Source: Rhytidiadelphus loreus (taxonomy: Eukaryota > Streptophyta > Bryopsida > Hypnales > Hylocomiaceae). Taken from it: DNA of 64,000 bases. The notes beneath the pieces are model-generated. The model was not told the origin of the DNA, ran no database searches, and saw only the letters and a list, made by a program, of their open reading frames with translations. Location: positions 48,793,025 to 48,857,024 of the forward strand of contig OX344763.1 of assembly GCA_947034895.1 (NCBI GenBank). Reading direction: 5' to 3'. Shown in pieces: positions 38,201 through 51,892 of this stretch. The stretch's first letter is position 1. Each line of letters starts with the position of its first letter. A program made the translations under genes and the position numbers.

Positions 38201-41200
38201 TATCTCCACAATAGTGAACAGCTTATTCAGATTCACCAGAAGTACTCGTTTAGGTCGTCATAGTTGCGCCATGCCGAGTGAGGCGCAGTTCCGTTTCTGT
38301 TTTTTAAAGTCTCCTGAATTACAAGCATAGCAGATTAATTAAATGTGCCAGCAAGGCCTCCAGCATCTACTGACGGTTACAGCAAACCCAGGCTCAGTTT
38401 AGAAAGTGACAACAAGATGAATCACAATATCAAACCGCAGTTTTCCATGCTTAAAGTCAGTCGATAGATACCTACCCGAGAGATGACTTTATAGATAGGA
38501 GTAACGACAAAAGTCAAGAACGACTCGTCTTCTCCACCATATGCTGGTTTCATATTGTCACCAGTCACCATACTCACATTTCCCGCAAGCATTCCATGCA
38601 GTTCAGATGCCATCTGCAACAGTGATCCGATGAACGTCAATCGCAGGCCTCAACGAAAGTAGCGCACTAACCGCAGTAGATTCAGTATAAAAATATACTT
38701 TTGCATCCAATTTTCACAACTAGACCAAGGGAATATTTCTTTTCGGATTCAATTAATCAACCAGACGTAATGCATCACTCATAATCGAGATTCAGCCTCC
38801 CCCAAAGGGACATTGCATTCTGTTTAATTTTATGACCTCATACACTCTAAACCTGATAGAGCATGTACGAGCATAATCGATGTATTCAAATGCACAAAAA
38901 GAAACACTGTAACCTCAAATATTCAGTTCTAAAATATACAATTCGACTGTCACATTCCATCAAAAAAACAGACTTACATGGTGATATATATAACAAAGAC
39001 ATTCTGGCATGAATCGAAGATTTGCAGCTTCTCCCCATACAAGAAGGTAGAGCCCCATGTACAATATTTTGCGCTGTCGTACTTCTTGATGAATCTGCGG
39101 CAACCTGCAAAACACATAGAAAATGTTTTCTCTCTTGTAATATCTATTGTCCCGAAATACATCAGAAAACAAACGCAACCAAACTCACAGTACACGAGCA
39201 GAGATATTGGTATTTCCGATGTTTTTCAACCCAAGTTGATAGTATCCCTCTCAAATTCCTTCCGCAAACTGAAAAAATATCATTGTTTAGCGTTTGGGCA
39301 GAACCAAATTAGGTATTTCCAAAACATGGGTGTCCAGCTTGAAAATGAAAACAGTGACAAAATGGAATTACCAGAGATTATTCTTTCGACCGAGAAACTT
39401 GCACCAGCTTTTATAATTTTTGAATAATTTGTTCATAACTGCATTAAGAGCTCGATCATCAAGCTGCGAAAGGACAGAAAATCAATTTACAGCAAGCCGA
39501 TGTATGTCAATGATAGCAAAAATGATGCACTACTACTTCACACTTAACATTCAAATGTCAAATGCCACAAGACAGTTGCAAAATTCTGAATGCAAATGAG
39601 AACGAAGGAGAAACCTTATGCATTGGTTCGGGGCGTGGCAGCAGACGAATGTGCACGTTTGCAAGCATTAAAATCAGATGTTCTCGTTGATTTGCTACAT
39701 TATCTTTCTGCACACGCAAAATGATAAATTCTGTTCCATAAGAAGGCCTGTAGACTATACTCTAATACATAAGGATCTGTATACTCTCACGATGTCCATA
39801 ACTCATGGTATGGCAATAACAGCTGAATACGATAACCATAGAGTGACATCCAAGCCTGTATGCTAGATAAAATAAGGAAAGAACTGAAGTGAAGGAATTT
39901 TGTCTCCTAAATTGCTGATAACTAACTAAGTCACCGTTTAAATAGCAATGCTCATGCCGACGTCGAAAAGGTAGGCACAGAAAGTGAGATGAGCAAATGG
40001 ATTTAAGCTCATTATTCTCTTTGAATAGCAGTGAACACAGCCTTTACATGGTCTCTAGGATGACAACACCGATCCCAGAGGTAAGCTCAGAATTCTTTCA
40101 AAAAAAATTCACTGTTCATGACCGTAAGGAAGCAAACGAGCAGTGGCACAAAAAAAATATCAACGTAGCCTTCAACATGATTTCACAGAAGTTAAGATTG
40201 ACAACAAAAAAGTATATTCCACAAAAATGGCCAGCGCCAACTGAGAAACTAATAACTCAAAATATAACCTAAACACTAAAAATACAACTGCCTGGAGAAT
40301 CTTAAAGTGCAGTCAACAGACCTTGATCTGAAACAACAACAACAGCTCAGACTCAAGAAGGTACCCCAACCTGAAATCCGAACATGTCCTGCAGCCAGTC
40401 AAGGCAATCAAGATCCCCTGCTCTTGAGTGAGGTTCTTTCTCAGTTAACCACGGCAATCCACGTACATTTCGCAGAGCTTCCACCGCTGCCCTAACCTGT
40501 AATAGTCACAAATATTGAAGTTCTGATTCGCGCACGACAACGACTCTCTGCAAGGGCAGTGGATGCACCAAAAGAGCGATAGGCACAACAAGAGATACAT
40601 ACCTCATCAAGTTGCATGATAGCCTGTGATGCACCTGCGGCATCAAGAGGAAGAATATTGTAGGGAACGTATATTTCCTTCTTCTGCTCCACGTCTGCTG
40701 CTGCTGCAATAATCTGCGAAGACGTCGCAATCCCAGAAGGAATAACTAACAACTCCGAGCACATCCAAGGAATAAGCCAAGAACACAACAATTCACGAGA
40801 TTAGAAATTCAACGTTCCATAACTTGTTGAGAAGAGTATATGCAAGTAGAAGACCTGGACTCAAAGGTAATGCTCCACAATCCAAACCTCAGGAATAAAC
40901 AAACATCAGGGAATAAAAGAACCTCAGGTGGTGGTTCTTCAGCCTTATCACGATTCACAGCCTTCAAGACCTCGAAAAGCACAGCTGCTGTTTGATAAGC
41001 TCTTGCTAGTTGCGCCCTGCAGAAACGCAAAGGTTCCACACTTCCAGATTTGGTGAAATGCAGAGACTCTTATTAAAATATAGCAATTTCAATGGACAGC
41101 AAACTCAAATTGGATGTGGCACTCAAAATTCTGCCAACTCCAAGAATGAAACATGTAAATTTTCAGGTAACAGAGTTTGAAGATGAGAAACACGGTCTGA

Positions 41201-42439
41201 AACCACATGAAACATTGGGAAAAACTTCAAAATTTCAAATCGATTTTGATATCTACAGCAGGTGATGCAGTTATGATTGCCAGCTTCAGACACGGTTGAG
41301 GGATTCAAAGCTGTTGTTTTGAGGTGTAGTAAGTACGATGTTTCCTGGAACATTTCCGTCACGGATTCCGAAAATAAACGAGATGTGAAAATTTGAAATT
41401 TAAAATTTAAGAGCGAAAAAAACATCATAAACTCGAGGACATTCGATTAGAAAAGTGAACGCTACTGAGCTGTGCAGAAACAAGACAAAATAAAGTTCTT
41501 AAAGCTCAAATTTGAAACCCAAAGATCATCCCAATTGGACATAGCAGATACAACTGGCAGTAACAGAACATCAGAATTGTATCAGAAACCTGTCTGAGTG
41601 CTCAGCCCCGTCAAGAGCCTTCACATAATCATTGTAGTAATTTTGATAGTAGCTTTGAATTTCTCTTGCATCACTCCGTCGATGTCTTAATGCAAGGGTT
41701 GGCTCACTATCCTGTACATAGATATCAAAGGTTGATAATCAGAATCTGACATAATTTCCTGAAGTAACCAAAGACAGTCTCTGGGAGCAATAGTCAGATG
41801 TTAAGCCAAAAGTAATAAGCCTCGAACCTCAGATTATACAGTGGTGACAAGGTTAACATTCCTACACCCTCATAATTTTAATGCAATTCCAAAGACTCTT
41901 AAAAGTATCAATAAACGAGGTTGATCCGGGACTAGTCTAAGACAGACCCTCTCGAGTCTCTGCAGCAAAGCTGTTTTGAATTGTCGAACACCGCGGCCAC
42001 TGGAAGTAGGATCAAAAAGGTGCGCTTTCTCGAAAGCATGGTAACGACCTGCCATTGGCCACGATTAAAGATCACGTGTCATGATAATCCAGGAAACTCG
42101 AACTCGAGCTCGAGGTTAGAATAAAAATCAAACCGTAGTTACCATTTCACAGAACTACATTCACCGATGAAACAAATGTAAAGAGGGGTACTGAGATACA
42201 CCGCTGCTAGCATCTCCTACATCAGATATCAATTCAGAGTCATACGCACATAGGTAAGCAACCCTGGCACTCGAAGCCTCGATTTCATTAGCAACTCGTA
42301 GGATTGGAGCGATGGATGCCAATGAAGACGGTACCACCTCACTATCAAAAACCTCTGTAAGCCCACCAGCAGTATATGTCCGGGATGGACGTCGGGGCAG
42401 ATCCGCAGACCCGGACTCAAGCATTCCACCAGAGGCCAT
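26223..42439 (-). CDS. Callose synthase (1,3-beta-glucan synthase, GT48 family), 42 exons
   Basis: Makes callose (1,3-beta-glucan) from UDP-glucose at the plasma membrane. Exons: 42439-42250, 42048-41948, 41711-41590, 41016-40923, 40713-40603, 40496-40371, 39707-39615, 39463-39372, 39104-38978, 38613-38476, 38313-38237, 38125-38047, 37598-37473, 37291-37174, 37026-36692, 36533-36481, 35926-35866, 35548-35467, 35364-35315, 35198-35112, 34917-34792, 34602-34505, 34156-34072, 33669-33503, 33342-33219, 33106-32994, 32304-32172, 32035-31884, 31629-31520, 31296-31159, 31001-30933, 30643-30454, 30277-30046, 29851-29736, 29430-29347, 29149-29037, 28813-28584, 28291-27684, 27581-27392, 27256-27206, 27061-26879, 26450-26223. 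All phases agree, giving 1933 residues, close to Arabidopsis CALS1. Residues 1-450 are cytosolic (Vta1-like, then the FKS1 domain with [19 protein letters not shown]). About 451-754 is the first membrane cluster, 755-1514 the large cytosolic catalytic loop ([48 protein letters not shown]), and 1515-1933 the second membrane cluster ending [11 protein letters not shown]. Nothing suggests disruption. The paralogue cannot be assigned; it is nearest the CALS1-3 type. Confidence 0.95.
37649..37800 (-). repeat. 70-bp tandem repeat in a callose synthase intron
   Basis: GGTACGCAA(A/G)AA starts recur at 37649, 37719 and 37789 with a period of 70, giving two full units and a partial third. It lies in the intron between exons 12 and 13, clear of splice sites. 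Confidence 0.85.
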
Positions 42440-42960
42440 TGCCGCCTCACAAGATTAAGGTGCTTTGGTTCCTGAAGTCAAAAGAAACAGAAGTTCAGCG
42501 TACTGTTAGTAGGAAAAAACTACAAAGAATATCTCAGCAATAGATAATATTCAAGAGAATAAATGCATCCTCGCGCATCCAGGGATGTTGGTAAATATGA
42601 ACCAACAAGACGAAACATTCAAAATTTCACATGTGCGTAAGCAGGCGAAGTACACTCCAATGCGGGACGAAAGGGCTTCAGTCGGTGGCTCGCCGATGCA
42701 GCAAAGTGCAAAACGCCGATTCTTGCAGTCCCATTTAAAGCACTTTCCTCTCACCTCAATCACTCATATCCCCAAGAGATCATCGTTTAGAAAACGCGAT
42801 CCTCGACAATCAGCAAGAGCCCTAAACCGCTCCTGCCGGTCGCGTAAACGACTAGAGCCGTATCAGCAAAGTGACCACCACTGCTCAGCCACCGAGCAGC
42901 AAATGATGGAGCAAAAACAGACAATCGCTGGCCGCCAGGCCATTATGGCTCTTACTTGAA
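42440..42960 (-). promoter_or_regulatory. Probable 5' untranslated and promoter region of callose synthase
   Basis: Immediately upstream of the start ATG. A good splice-acceptor sequence (TTTTGACTTCAG) lies at about 42472-42483, so a 5' UTR intron is possible. The block is GC-richer than the DNA beyond 42960. No TATA box or other element is convincing by eye. Confidence 0.35.
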
Positions 42961-44064
42961 TATGCAGCAGGTACAGTACTGTAGAGTAGGGTCCAAAACA
43001 ATTCAAATTTTTTCTCCCAAACTATTTACGGAGTAAGTTATAAGGTAAACTAGCCCATGACAAGCAAAACTCCCAATGGAAAACCACCCATGACAATTAT
43101 ACATCAACCCATGGCAGATTTTTGCTAAAGGTAGTTTTGCACTTGCTGTTAATTAAAGTTTTGGTGTCATTATAGGGGCACAATGTTCCACTAAGCTTCT
43201 TTCGGGGGCAGGGCTGGGATGCGGCCAGATCAAGGGTTGTGGAGCAACCCTCTGACGACCCCACAATTTGCTATTAATTTGGGTTCAAAATTGATTTTCC
43301 CAACAAAGTAGAATAGAATGAAATAGTACACAAGACTTTCAATATGAAAATTAAACTAATGATGTGGATCTTGTGCCACATATTTAATTTCTTGTATGAC
43401 TTGTGCATTTAAGCCTTGTAGCCAATCTTGTATTGAAGATAGAGTGGAAAAAATCTCTTTATACTAGTAGAGTAGTGGTGGGTGAAACAAACCATTTGGG
43501 ATATGTGAATTAGGACAAAAAAGAACTCTACTCATGGTTAAGTGGAAACACAGGAATTGTGATATAATTCAAATTCCAAACCTTATTTAGACATAGTAGA
43601 CTATAATTTTTCAAAAAACTTCAAACCAAAAAAAGTTGGGTAATCAAGTAAAATTTTATCTCCAAAAATCCATTTGAAATTTCAATACTCCACCTAAAAG
43701 CTATGAACAAATTTTAGAAGAGGTGTTTGAAAATGTCCCTTCCATCCTACTCCACCCCCTCTAGAATTTGTTTAGAACTCTTACATGAGGCTTTAAAATC
43801 TCAAGTGGATTTTTAGAGATAAATGTTAGCTTGTTTCTCCCATCTTTCTAGTTCAATTTTTTTTTGAAGGAAACGATTACACTTATGTCCATGAAGTTTA
43901 AAATTCAACTTTGAACACGATTCTTGTGTTTCTAGTTACATCTTAAATTTTTTTAAACTTTAAACTAGTATTTCATTATTATTGAAACAACACGACAAAC
44001 ACAAAGTATCCACTTAAGGTTGTCTTAGCAACATCACCAGTTATATTGAATCAATGTTGTAAAT

Positions 44065-44246
44065 CAAAGGTATAGTTTCAATAATTTGAATATGGTAGTG
44101 TAGGAATATTGAATCAATAATTATTCGAAGGTATTGTTTTAACATTTTTAATATGGTGGTATAGAATATTAAATTAGCAATTATTCAAAGGTATTGTTTC
44201 AACATTTTTAATATGGTAGTGTAGAATATTAAATCAACAATTATTC
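44065..44246 (+). repeat. 60-bp tandem repeat, three units
   Basis: Units share AAGGTAT.GTTT.AA.A, AATATGGT.GT.TAG, AATATT.AAT and AATTATTC. Starts are 60 bp apart. Confidence 0.8.
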
Positions 44247-47200
44247 CTCGTTGAAATCTTTGAAATCATATTCTACAAGGTTTTCTCAAGACTTTAAAAT
44301 TAAAAAATAGTCATTGTATTGTGTGCTTATAAATGCTTATTCTATTTTAATCGATTCATGCTTTTAAGTTGAAATGTTGAAATATTAATTCAAGAATATT
44401 GTCAAATTTTAATTTTTTATAGTAAAATTATTCTCAACTTTTGTAACAGATAGCTCTTTGGGATTTTAGTGGGGAAATGACACCCTTTTACAATTCATAC
44501 CTTTCAATCCATATTTATATTCTACATCAAAAGAACATTGGGATTTTGAAAATATTGGTAAATATCTTATGCCAATTGTTTAACCCTTTATGTATTGCAA
44601 ACACTTGTTGATACCTTTATAATGATAAAAAAAACTTGTCAATATCCAAAATTCCAATTACCTAATAATGCAAAAGGAAACTATTTCCTCTCTCAAACTA
44701 ATTATATTGGGTTTGAATATTGGGATGTCATGCAAATACTTATTCATTTATTTACTAAGTTTGTATAAAGATGATATTATACATACAATAATCCTTTTTG
44801 TTTTGTAGGACATCAAAGCATATCAAAGTTCTTATCACATAAAGGATATCTTACAAGAAATGGAACTTCTAATGAGAAGATATGAAATATGTATTAATTT
44901 CAAATTTAATTATCTATTGATGACATATTAAAACAATTTAACTTTTTTTATACATTTAACCATTAGGTAAACATGATAAAATATTCTATAATTGTTTCAA
45001 ATAACTTTAGAGTAATTTTTAGTTGTGAAATTACTTTGAAAAAGTAGAATAGTGCACCAAATGTTGAAACAACAATAAAACAAGGAGGGAGGAAAATTTG
45101 AGGTGTAACTATGAACGGCTTTATTTTTTGTAAACAAAATTGAAAAGTGTTGAATATAGTACAATGTTAGTAGTGGAGAATTTTCAAAGAGGGGTTGGAA
45201 GGGATATGTTTATAGAACTTAACACCATTGTCTTCAGTTATTTTCTTCAATCCTATGTAATTTTAGAGTTTATCATTACTTACATTTAAAAAAATAAAAT
45301 TATTTAATTATTTTTTAAAATTCATTTTTTTTTTTAAACGTACTGCAAATTAAATAATACTTATTTCCTAAATGCCAAAAGTTAATTTAAACCAAACTTG
45401 CATGTACTATTGATAGTATGTAACATTATACAACCTTTTTGATATTCTTACTTTCTTTGATGTTCAAATTTATGATTAGAAAATATTCATATCAAGATTC
45501 TAATATCTTTAATGATTTGTATTTGTCAAATCAATTTAAAAACATATAACTTTTAAGTACTTAAAAAGTACAATTTTTATTTATTGCTAGAATAAAATTT
45601 TGTTGTGATTGACAAAACTTATGCATTACACATATATATGAAACAAATATTTACAATGGAGAGTTGAAAATAAAAACATTACTACTTAAATTCTTATAAA
45701 GTAATTATTTGTTCATGTAATTGAATATGCAATTCTAGATGCAATTGCACATTGTTTGTATAAAGAAACTACCAAACTCTTGTAGGATTTTAGTAGAAGT
45801 TAGTAGAGTATTCTAAAATTTCCCTTAAAAAAAAATTAAACTAGATAGTAGAAGAAAAGCTTGTTCAGGAAAACACCTTCAGAATGCTAAAAACACGTTT
45901 GCAGAAATGGTTTTTGCGAGCAAGAAACCATCATATGGATTTTGTTGAGAAATGCATTCAAAACAAGTTGGAAATGGCACATTGTGCCCCTGTACATTGT
46001 GTTCGAAAGATTATTATGCATGTTATGAAGAACGTCTTCTGTCCAGCATGTCATTACCCATGTGTAATTGCATTACATTTGAATTCCACATGGGATATGA
46101 CATGGCGTTTTTGGTGGGCTAGATCTGGCTTCGGTGAAGCAACATCTGTCGCAATGTGAATGGTCATGTGTAGTGTCGTGGATTCTGCTTGGCATGGCAT
46201 GTGTCTTTATTTTATTATTTTAATATTTCTCATGGGATTTTTTTTTCTGTTCCAAATGTGTGTTCAATGTTCTGCAATTTGGTAAATTGTTTTGGGGAAC
46301 ATGGGCGTTTAATCCCTGCAATGTCAGAGTGTGTTATAAAATGTTGAAATCAATGTCCACACGACAAGAACATATGTTGCGCAACGTATCATTCAACATG
46401 TTGTATTACTGAAAAGAAGGCATTTTTAGAAATGCATGTTTAAAGGAACAAAACATTGTAACAAATAACACCGTAATTGATGAAAATCAATGCCCTTGTT
46501 TATTTTTCTCGTTGAAGTGAACATACAGTTACAGAACCTTCTCTGCACATGAGAATATTGCATAGAATAGAACAAAAGCAATTGTTCTGTCAGATGTGAA
46601 GATTTGCCGTTGAAGAAAATAATTAGTAGCTACATGTACACTGAAACAAAACGTCATACAATGGAAAGCCTAAACTGTAACATGTCGTCTAAAGCCATTG
46701 AAAGTAATGTTATATCTACATTTTTGTATACAAAAGACTTTCTAATTATAACTAATACCTTGAATTGCACAACTTATATAACATTAATCATGGGTACACT
46801 ACCTCTTCTCACAGAATGTAAAGTCATAGACCTGCATCCATGATGTGAGGACATCCAATATGTACGTACGGTTGTATTTGACAGAGTGTACTCCACGTAC
46901 AAAAGGGAATTACTGAATTATTACATATATATGTATGGGCCCCATTACCTGAGCGTTTGCATTTTGCAAGCAGTCGTTTCGTCTAATGTACAAATGCCTC
47001 CTTTTCTGTCGTTGGTGGACACGCTCTATCTTCCACCTTCATCACAGGAATTCTGAAAGTCATTTACAATGCAATAGAGTTAGTAAACATGTGTACATGG
47101 ATAGAGACTTCGTCACTACAGTTCTGCTAAGCAACGAATTCAGGTATAGTACAAAGGCAACATCTACCTTTTCCAATACACTTTACAACAAGTACGTAGG

Positions 47201-48289
47201 AAGCAAGCAACTTCATTACCTGGCGTCATTGAAGTTTGTATCGAAGAATAGTTTTTGCTGAAGAATTTCGGAATGTTTGCTATAGGAAGTACACTTTTGT
47301 ACTCATTGCCACCTGCTGAAATCTAAACATGCTAATCCGAACATGACAGAGACTTGGAATCTGAATTCATGTTTTGACATGTACCTTTTTCTGTATGACG
47401 CAATTACATTTCATCTTTTTTGTCCAAGTCTTCCAACTTCTTTGTATCGTATGATTCCATAGAACTATATTTCCAACCAACATAGTTATTCATATTCAAT
47501 GAATGAAACACGAAGTAGGTTTGCTGCAGTTGAATTCTGCTATTGAAACTCCTAGAACATGTAAAGCAAGGAAGTTCATACTTCTACAAGAACAAGGTTA
47601 GTACTTCCTAATTGTTTCAGACTAATAGTGCCAAAACAGGGAACCAACGGATGTTTTTCTAATGTTCTAATTTCAAATATCAGTATTCTATACTAAACAC
47701 AAGACAATATTCTATACTAAACACAAGACCAGTATGTCATTGTGTATGTAGAGAAACAAAAAATAAGATAGAAGAAGGTACAATTTCAATAGAAAGCATT
47801 TGAGGTTAAATGGAATTGACCTTGTACATTTGATGATAAACAAATGCTAAAGAATAGAGGAAGAAAACAACACCTTCAACTCAACTTTCCGTTATTTCTT
47901 AGAATTTGAAAGACCTGCATTATATGGCAATGGAATTTAGTACATCTCATTTGTATGCTTCAAGTCCATGCTAGAACTGGAATTAGTACTAAATGAACAC
48001 TATGTCATTAACAACCTATAATAGAGACCTCACTATGCATTAGACGATAACATAATAGAAAATGTTTTACTTCATACAGAAGAGAAGATCAGAACATGAT
48101 TGTACATGAAGGAAGATAAACACATAAATTTGTACCATTGCTACACGCATTTGCCGCTCAGTGCAATGACTTTTCTTCCCAAAATGAGGTGTTTGGCATA
48201 CATGGCATGTATGACAATGCTGACGTATGAACAACATTTCATAGTTAGTAAGCATGTATTAAGTATCCTACATGCACTTCTACAAATAT

Positions 48290-48430
48290 CACTACAAGGG
48301 AAACTGCGTCCAGAATGACAAGAAATTGACAAAATCCTGTCAACTGCGTTGTCAATTAGGATAGGGTGATTCAGACGTTGAGTTGACAAGATTTTGTCAA
48401 TTTCCTGTCATTCTGGACACAGTTGTATAT
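48290..48430. mobile_element. Hairpin-forming miniature element remnant
   Basis: Arms of about 42 bp (48303-48344 and 48382-48423) are inverted complements with three or four mismatches around a 37-bp loop. The left edge reads CACTACAAGGGAAAC, which resembles plant CACTA-element termini (CACTACAAGAAA). The right edge lacks the matching terminal bases, so it may be truncated. Confidence 0.55.
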
Positions 48431-49699
48431 ATATTTGAACATTACCTCCGGCCATGGTGGTTCCTCTTTGTCCAATGAGCATGCGCTTGCGTGGCATAGA
48501 AGAATTATTTAAAAAAAATTGAATTGACCTTCTTCAAAGTTTCATTCAGTAATTTGAAGATTAGTAAATTTAGTAAAAATGGCTAATGCTTTTCTTCTGA
48601 CAAGTAGTACCCAACACTATTGACACATATATGATGCTGTGATGTTCCATTTTTTTTCTTCAAAAGTGCCACTTTTCGTGGAACTATAGCACACGTACAA
48701 AGAGTCAAAAAATTTTAATATTTATTGGGCATCAGGAAACAGAAATTACATGTGGAGTATAGTTTACTAAAATACATATTATATACAACCCTTTTTTACA
48801 TAATACTTGCCTAGAAGGCAATAAAGATTGCCAGTGATTCCAGAATTTCATGTTCTAGACGTCATTGAATTCCGGTATAAGGAATTCATCACATGGTACA
48901 TTGAAACCTTTGTTTTTAGTGAGGTGAAAGTGCTCATGCTTCCAATACAGAGTGTCATGCACATTTGCACTCCTAGAAACGTACTGCTATATACATGTTT
49001 TTGACCTAAAACACTCATATTGTCTTGTAATACGAAGAACAAGAAGGACATTGTCAGGGACTGTCTTCTTGTATTACTCCAATTTCCTCTTCGTGGAATA
49101 CATATCACTGAATAACAGTCACTGCTGTCTTCGTGCTCTTTTCCCTGATGTGCGACGGACTTGTAATCGTCCCAATTCTAGACCATCTGTATCACCCTCC
49201 GCATACAACAACGTTGAATCCCAAATTATTACTAATCTTTGCAGCGATATGTGCATCCATTGGAAGCTTGCATGGTATTTTACTGCTTTCAGCCTATATA
49301 GTAAAGTAATAGGAACAGAACTGACAACAGAAGTAATGATTTAGAAAACATACTTCCTTTGTCCCGAAATAATTGTCCAGAATTCTGTTGGAACTTTTTT
49401 GAGTCGGTTCCATTGAACACATTGTAAAAAAAAGAAAAAAAAGGTTGCCAATGTTATATTGCTAGAATCAATCAAGAACATTGCATGCATTCATTGCAAC
49501 ATAATTAAAATTAGATAGAAGGAAATATTAGTTTGGCCTACTCTAAAAAATTAAAACAAGAAATTGACATTGACAGTGGACAAATGTTTAGGGATGGAGG
49601 AAGTGTGAACCACCATTTCTTTGAAGTATTTCGGAATATAATTCAAATAATTCTAATAATGCCTAAAGAGAACCTAATGCTCAGGGAATGCTGGTACGT

Positions 49700-49754
49700 G
49701 AGCGGGGAGCGACGAGCAGGGAGCGGGGATTGGTGAGCGGGGATTGGTGAGCGG
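49700..49754 (+). repeat. Short GAGCGGGGA tandem repeat
   Basis: Several copies of GAGCGGGGA and GATTGGTGAGCGGG in tandem, a simple GC-rich microsatellite-like block. Confidence 0.7.
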
Positions 49755-49916
49755 GAAGAGACTATTTTGAAATATTTGATCAAATAGATTGGAAAAAATG
49801 GATGATAATTGGATCAGAAGTTTAGGAAAATTTCTATGAAAGTTAAAAAAATTCTATGAAAGAACAAAAGTTTTGGGTTCAGGATTGAAGGTAAACTAAT
49901 GAAAGTGCTTAAAAAA

Positions 49917-50083
49917 ATGGATGAAAGTGGATGAAAAAAATGAATGAATGTAGATGATGAAAGTGAATGAAAAAATGGATGAATGTAGATGATGAAAGTG
50001 GATGAAAAAATGGATGAATGTAGATGATGAAAGTGGATGAAAAAAATGGATGAATGTAGAGGATGAAAGTGGATGGAAGACAT
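49917..50083 (+). repeat. 35-bp tandem repeat (GATGAAAGTGGATGAAAAAA type)
   Basis: Four to five units combining GATGATGAAAGTGGATG with AAAAAATGGATGAATGTA. The histidine-rich open frames on the minus strand (FIHFHHLHSS-like) are products of the repeat. Confidence 0.85.
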
Positions 50084-51529
50084 GGATGTACATCGGGGAA
50101 GTGGATGAAAATAATGGATGACATTGGATGCATGAAATCAATGTAGGGTCTTCTAATGAGATTAAAAGCATGCATAAGTGATGCTAAATAATACAAAGAA
50201 AATCACAGAGGATTCCTCTGTGAAGAAAAGCATATACCATAATCATGAATAGCACGCTGTAAAAAATCCAAAAGGAATTCCATGTCCAATAGAGAACTAT
50301 GTGTAGAGAATGAAGGCTACATTGTAAGAAAACACTGCGTAGGACTATACAATACATGCCCTTGGAATTTATTAAATAGGTGGTTTTTGAAACCCGACCT
50401 ACATGTCTTGGAACTTCCAAGATTCAACAAATTTCAAAAGATTTGAATATAAATACACTGCAGAATTGAATACATTTTGAAATCTTTAAGCTCACCATGT
50501 TATAACATTCATCATACACTTTCTTCGCCATATGTCAATATTGGCTATTATTACTCTTGAACTAATGAATTGAAGAAGAGATAGATCACAAAACGAATTT
50601 TGTGCAAAATTTTTGGAAACAAAGTTCAAATCAAGCGAGTTGGGATTAGGGTCGAACTATAATTAAAAAATTCAAAAGTTGTAATGGACAATTCCGTCAT
50701 TTGGCTGAAAAAAATGCACGATGAATGTTAGAAGATGGTGTTCTTGTATGATATTTTTCCTCTCTAGCAGCACATGTAACTTATACAGTCGGTTTGTAAG
50801 CTGGAAGCGGACCAACAACCTGGACAAGCAAGTAACGTGAATAAGCATTGCTAAGAATACGTTCATGTACATGTAATTGAGCTTCAGTTACTCTATACTG
50901 AACTGTTGTATTTGGATCCTACTTCAAGATCGTATTGTGCAATACTAAGTAATTGAAGACAAAGGCAAGTATTTAGCAAATGGGGTGTACAACTCACAGG
51001 GGGGGAAATATCCAGGTGTATCTCTTCCTCGTATAGTAGTAGCAAAATCATTGTAGTTGGATATACAAAGACCTATGCTTTGGCAAGCCCTGTGCAACTG
51101 AGGCATTGCTCGAACACTGCTCCGCCTACACAAACATGAAAACCAAATGTTACATAATAAGATGTATACACTGTGAACGTAGTCGGCTTGACAAGAGTCA
51201 AGAAAAAAGTGACATACTGGTTAACGAGGACTTCAAAAAACATACAATGGATATGTGGTGTCGTCTAGAACTCTAGATATATAGTCTGGACCCCGGGGCA
51301 CACAAATTCTATCGACAAACTACAGCCAGTCAGTCCCCGCAGAGCTATTAGAGCTTTAAAGATAACCTTATCATTTGAAGAAGCTACAACATTGCAACAC
51401 GTGGCACGAGGAGCATCGATGCACGGACCCACATTCACCAAGAATAATGAAAATGGAAGTGAAGGTTACAGTGCTATTTGAAGAAAGCGATATGCAAGCC
51501 GAAAACTGGAAAATACAATGCTACATTGT

Positions 51530-51880
51530 AATCTATTAAAAACTATAGCAAAATAGAATCGTCAGCTCGTAACCGCGCAATGGAATCACGCTTGTCGAAC
51601 TTGCAGGATTAGAAGAACAAAAATCACTATCCTTATCTTCTCGTAAGAACTACTTATCGACCCGAGTCATTAGAAATTCCAGAAGATTTATTCTCTTTAC
51701 TATAATCAATTCGAAACTGTAGCAAAATAGAATTGTCGGCTCCTAACCGCGCAATGGAACTGCGCATGTCGAACTTGCAGGATTTATTGACCCGAGTCAT
51801 TAGAAATTTCAGAAGATTTATTCTTTTTATTGTAATCTATAAAAAACTGTAGCAAAATAGAATCCTCGGCTTCTAAACCC
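51530..51880 (+). repeat. Direct repeats with core CTGTAGCAAAATAGAAT
   Basis: Three partial to full copies of one unit. The fullest (about 51656-51783) runs from CCCGAGTCATTAGAAATTCC through CTGTAGCAAAATAGAATTG and AACCGCGCAATGGAA to TCGAACTTGCAGGATT. Partial copies lie at 51530-51607 and 51788-51880. They directly adjoin the GC-rich minisatellite. Confidence 0.75.
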
Positions 51881-51892
51881 ACGGGTTTAGGG

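Larger units (their letters stand above)
42961..51500. other. Long intergenic region, no gene supported
   Basis: About 42960-45850 is very AT-rich and contains the 60-bp tandem repeat noted separately. About 45850-51500 has more balanced composition with frequent CATGTA, ACATG and GCATGC words, many short unrelated frames and small repeats. I recognise no protein family, rRNA or tRNA. The 45884-46159 frame has a Cys/His-containing stretch but no known zinc-finger spacing. Confidence 0.45.

Noticed and set aside
38978..39427. 149-codon plus-strand frame
   Set aside because: Lies antisense to callose synthase exons 8-9 and their introns. The minus strand carries the conserved sequence.
43190..43265. 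tRNA-like or structured RNA around a GGGTTG...CAACCC stem
   Set aside because: One short hairpin only, with no cloverleaf, TPsiC box or anticodon arm.
45884..46159. Cys-containing 91-codon frame as a gene
   Set aside because: No recognisable motif spacing, no neighbouring exon, and embedded in gene-free repeat-like DNA.
49814..50196. His/Phe-rich minus-strand frames
   Set aside because: Translations of the 35-bp tandem repeat in all frames.
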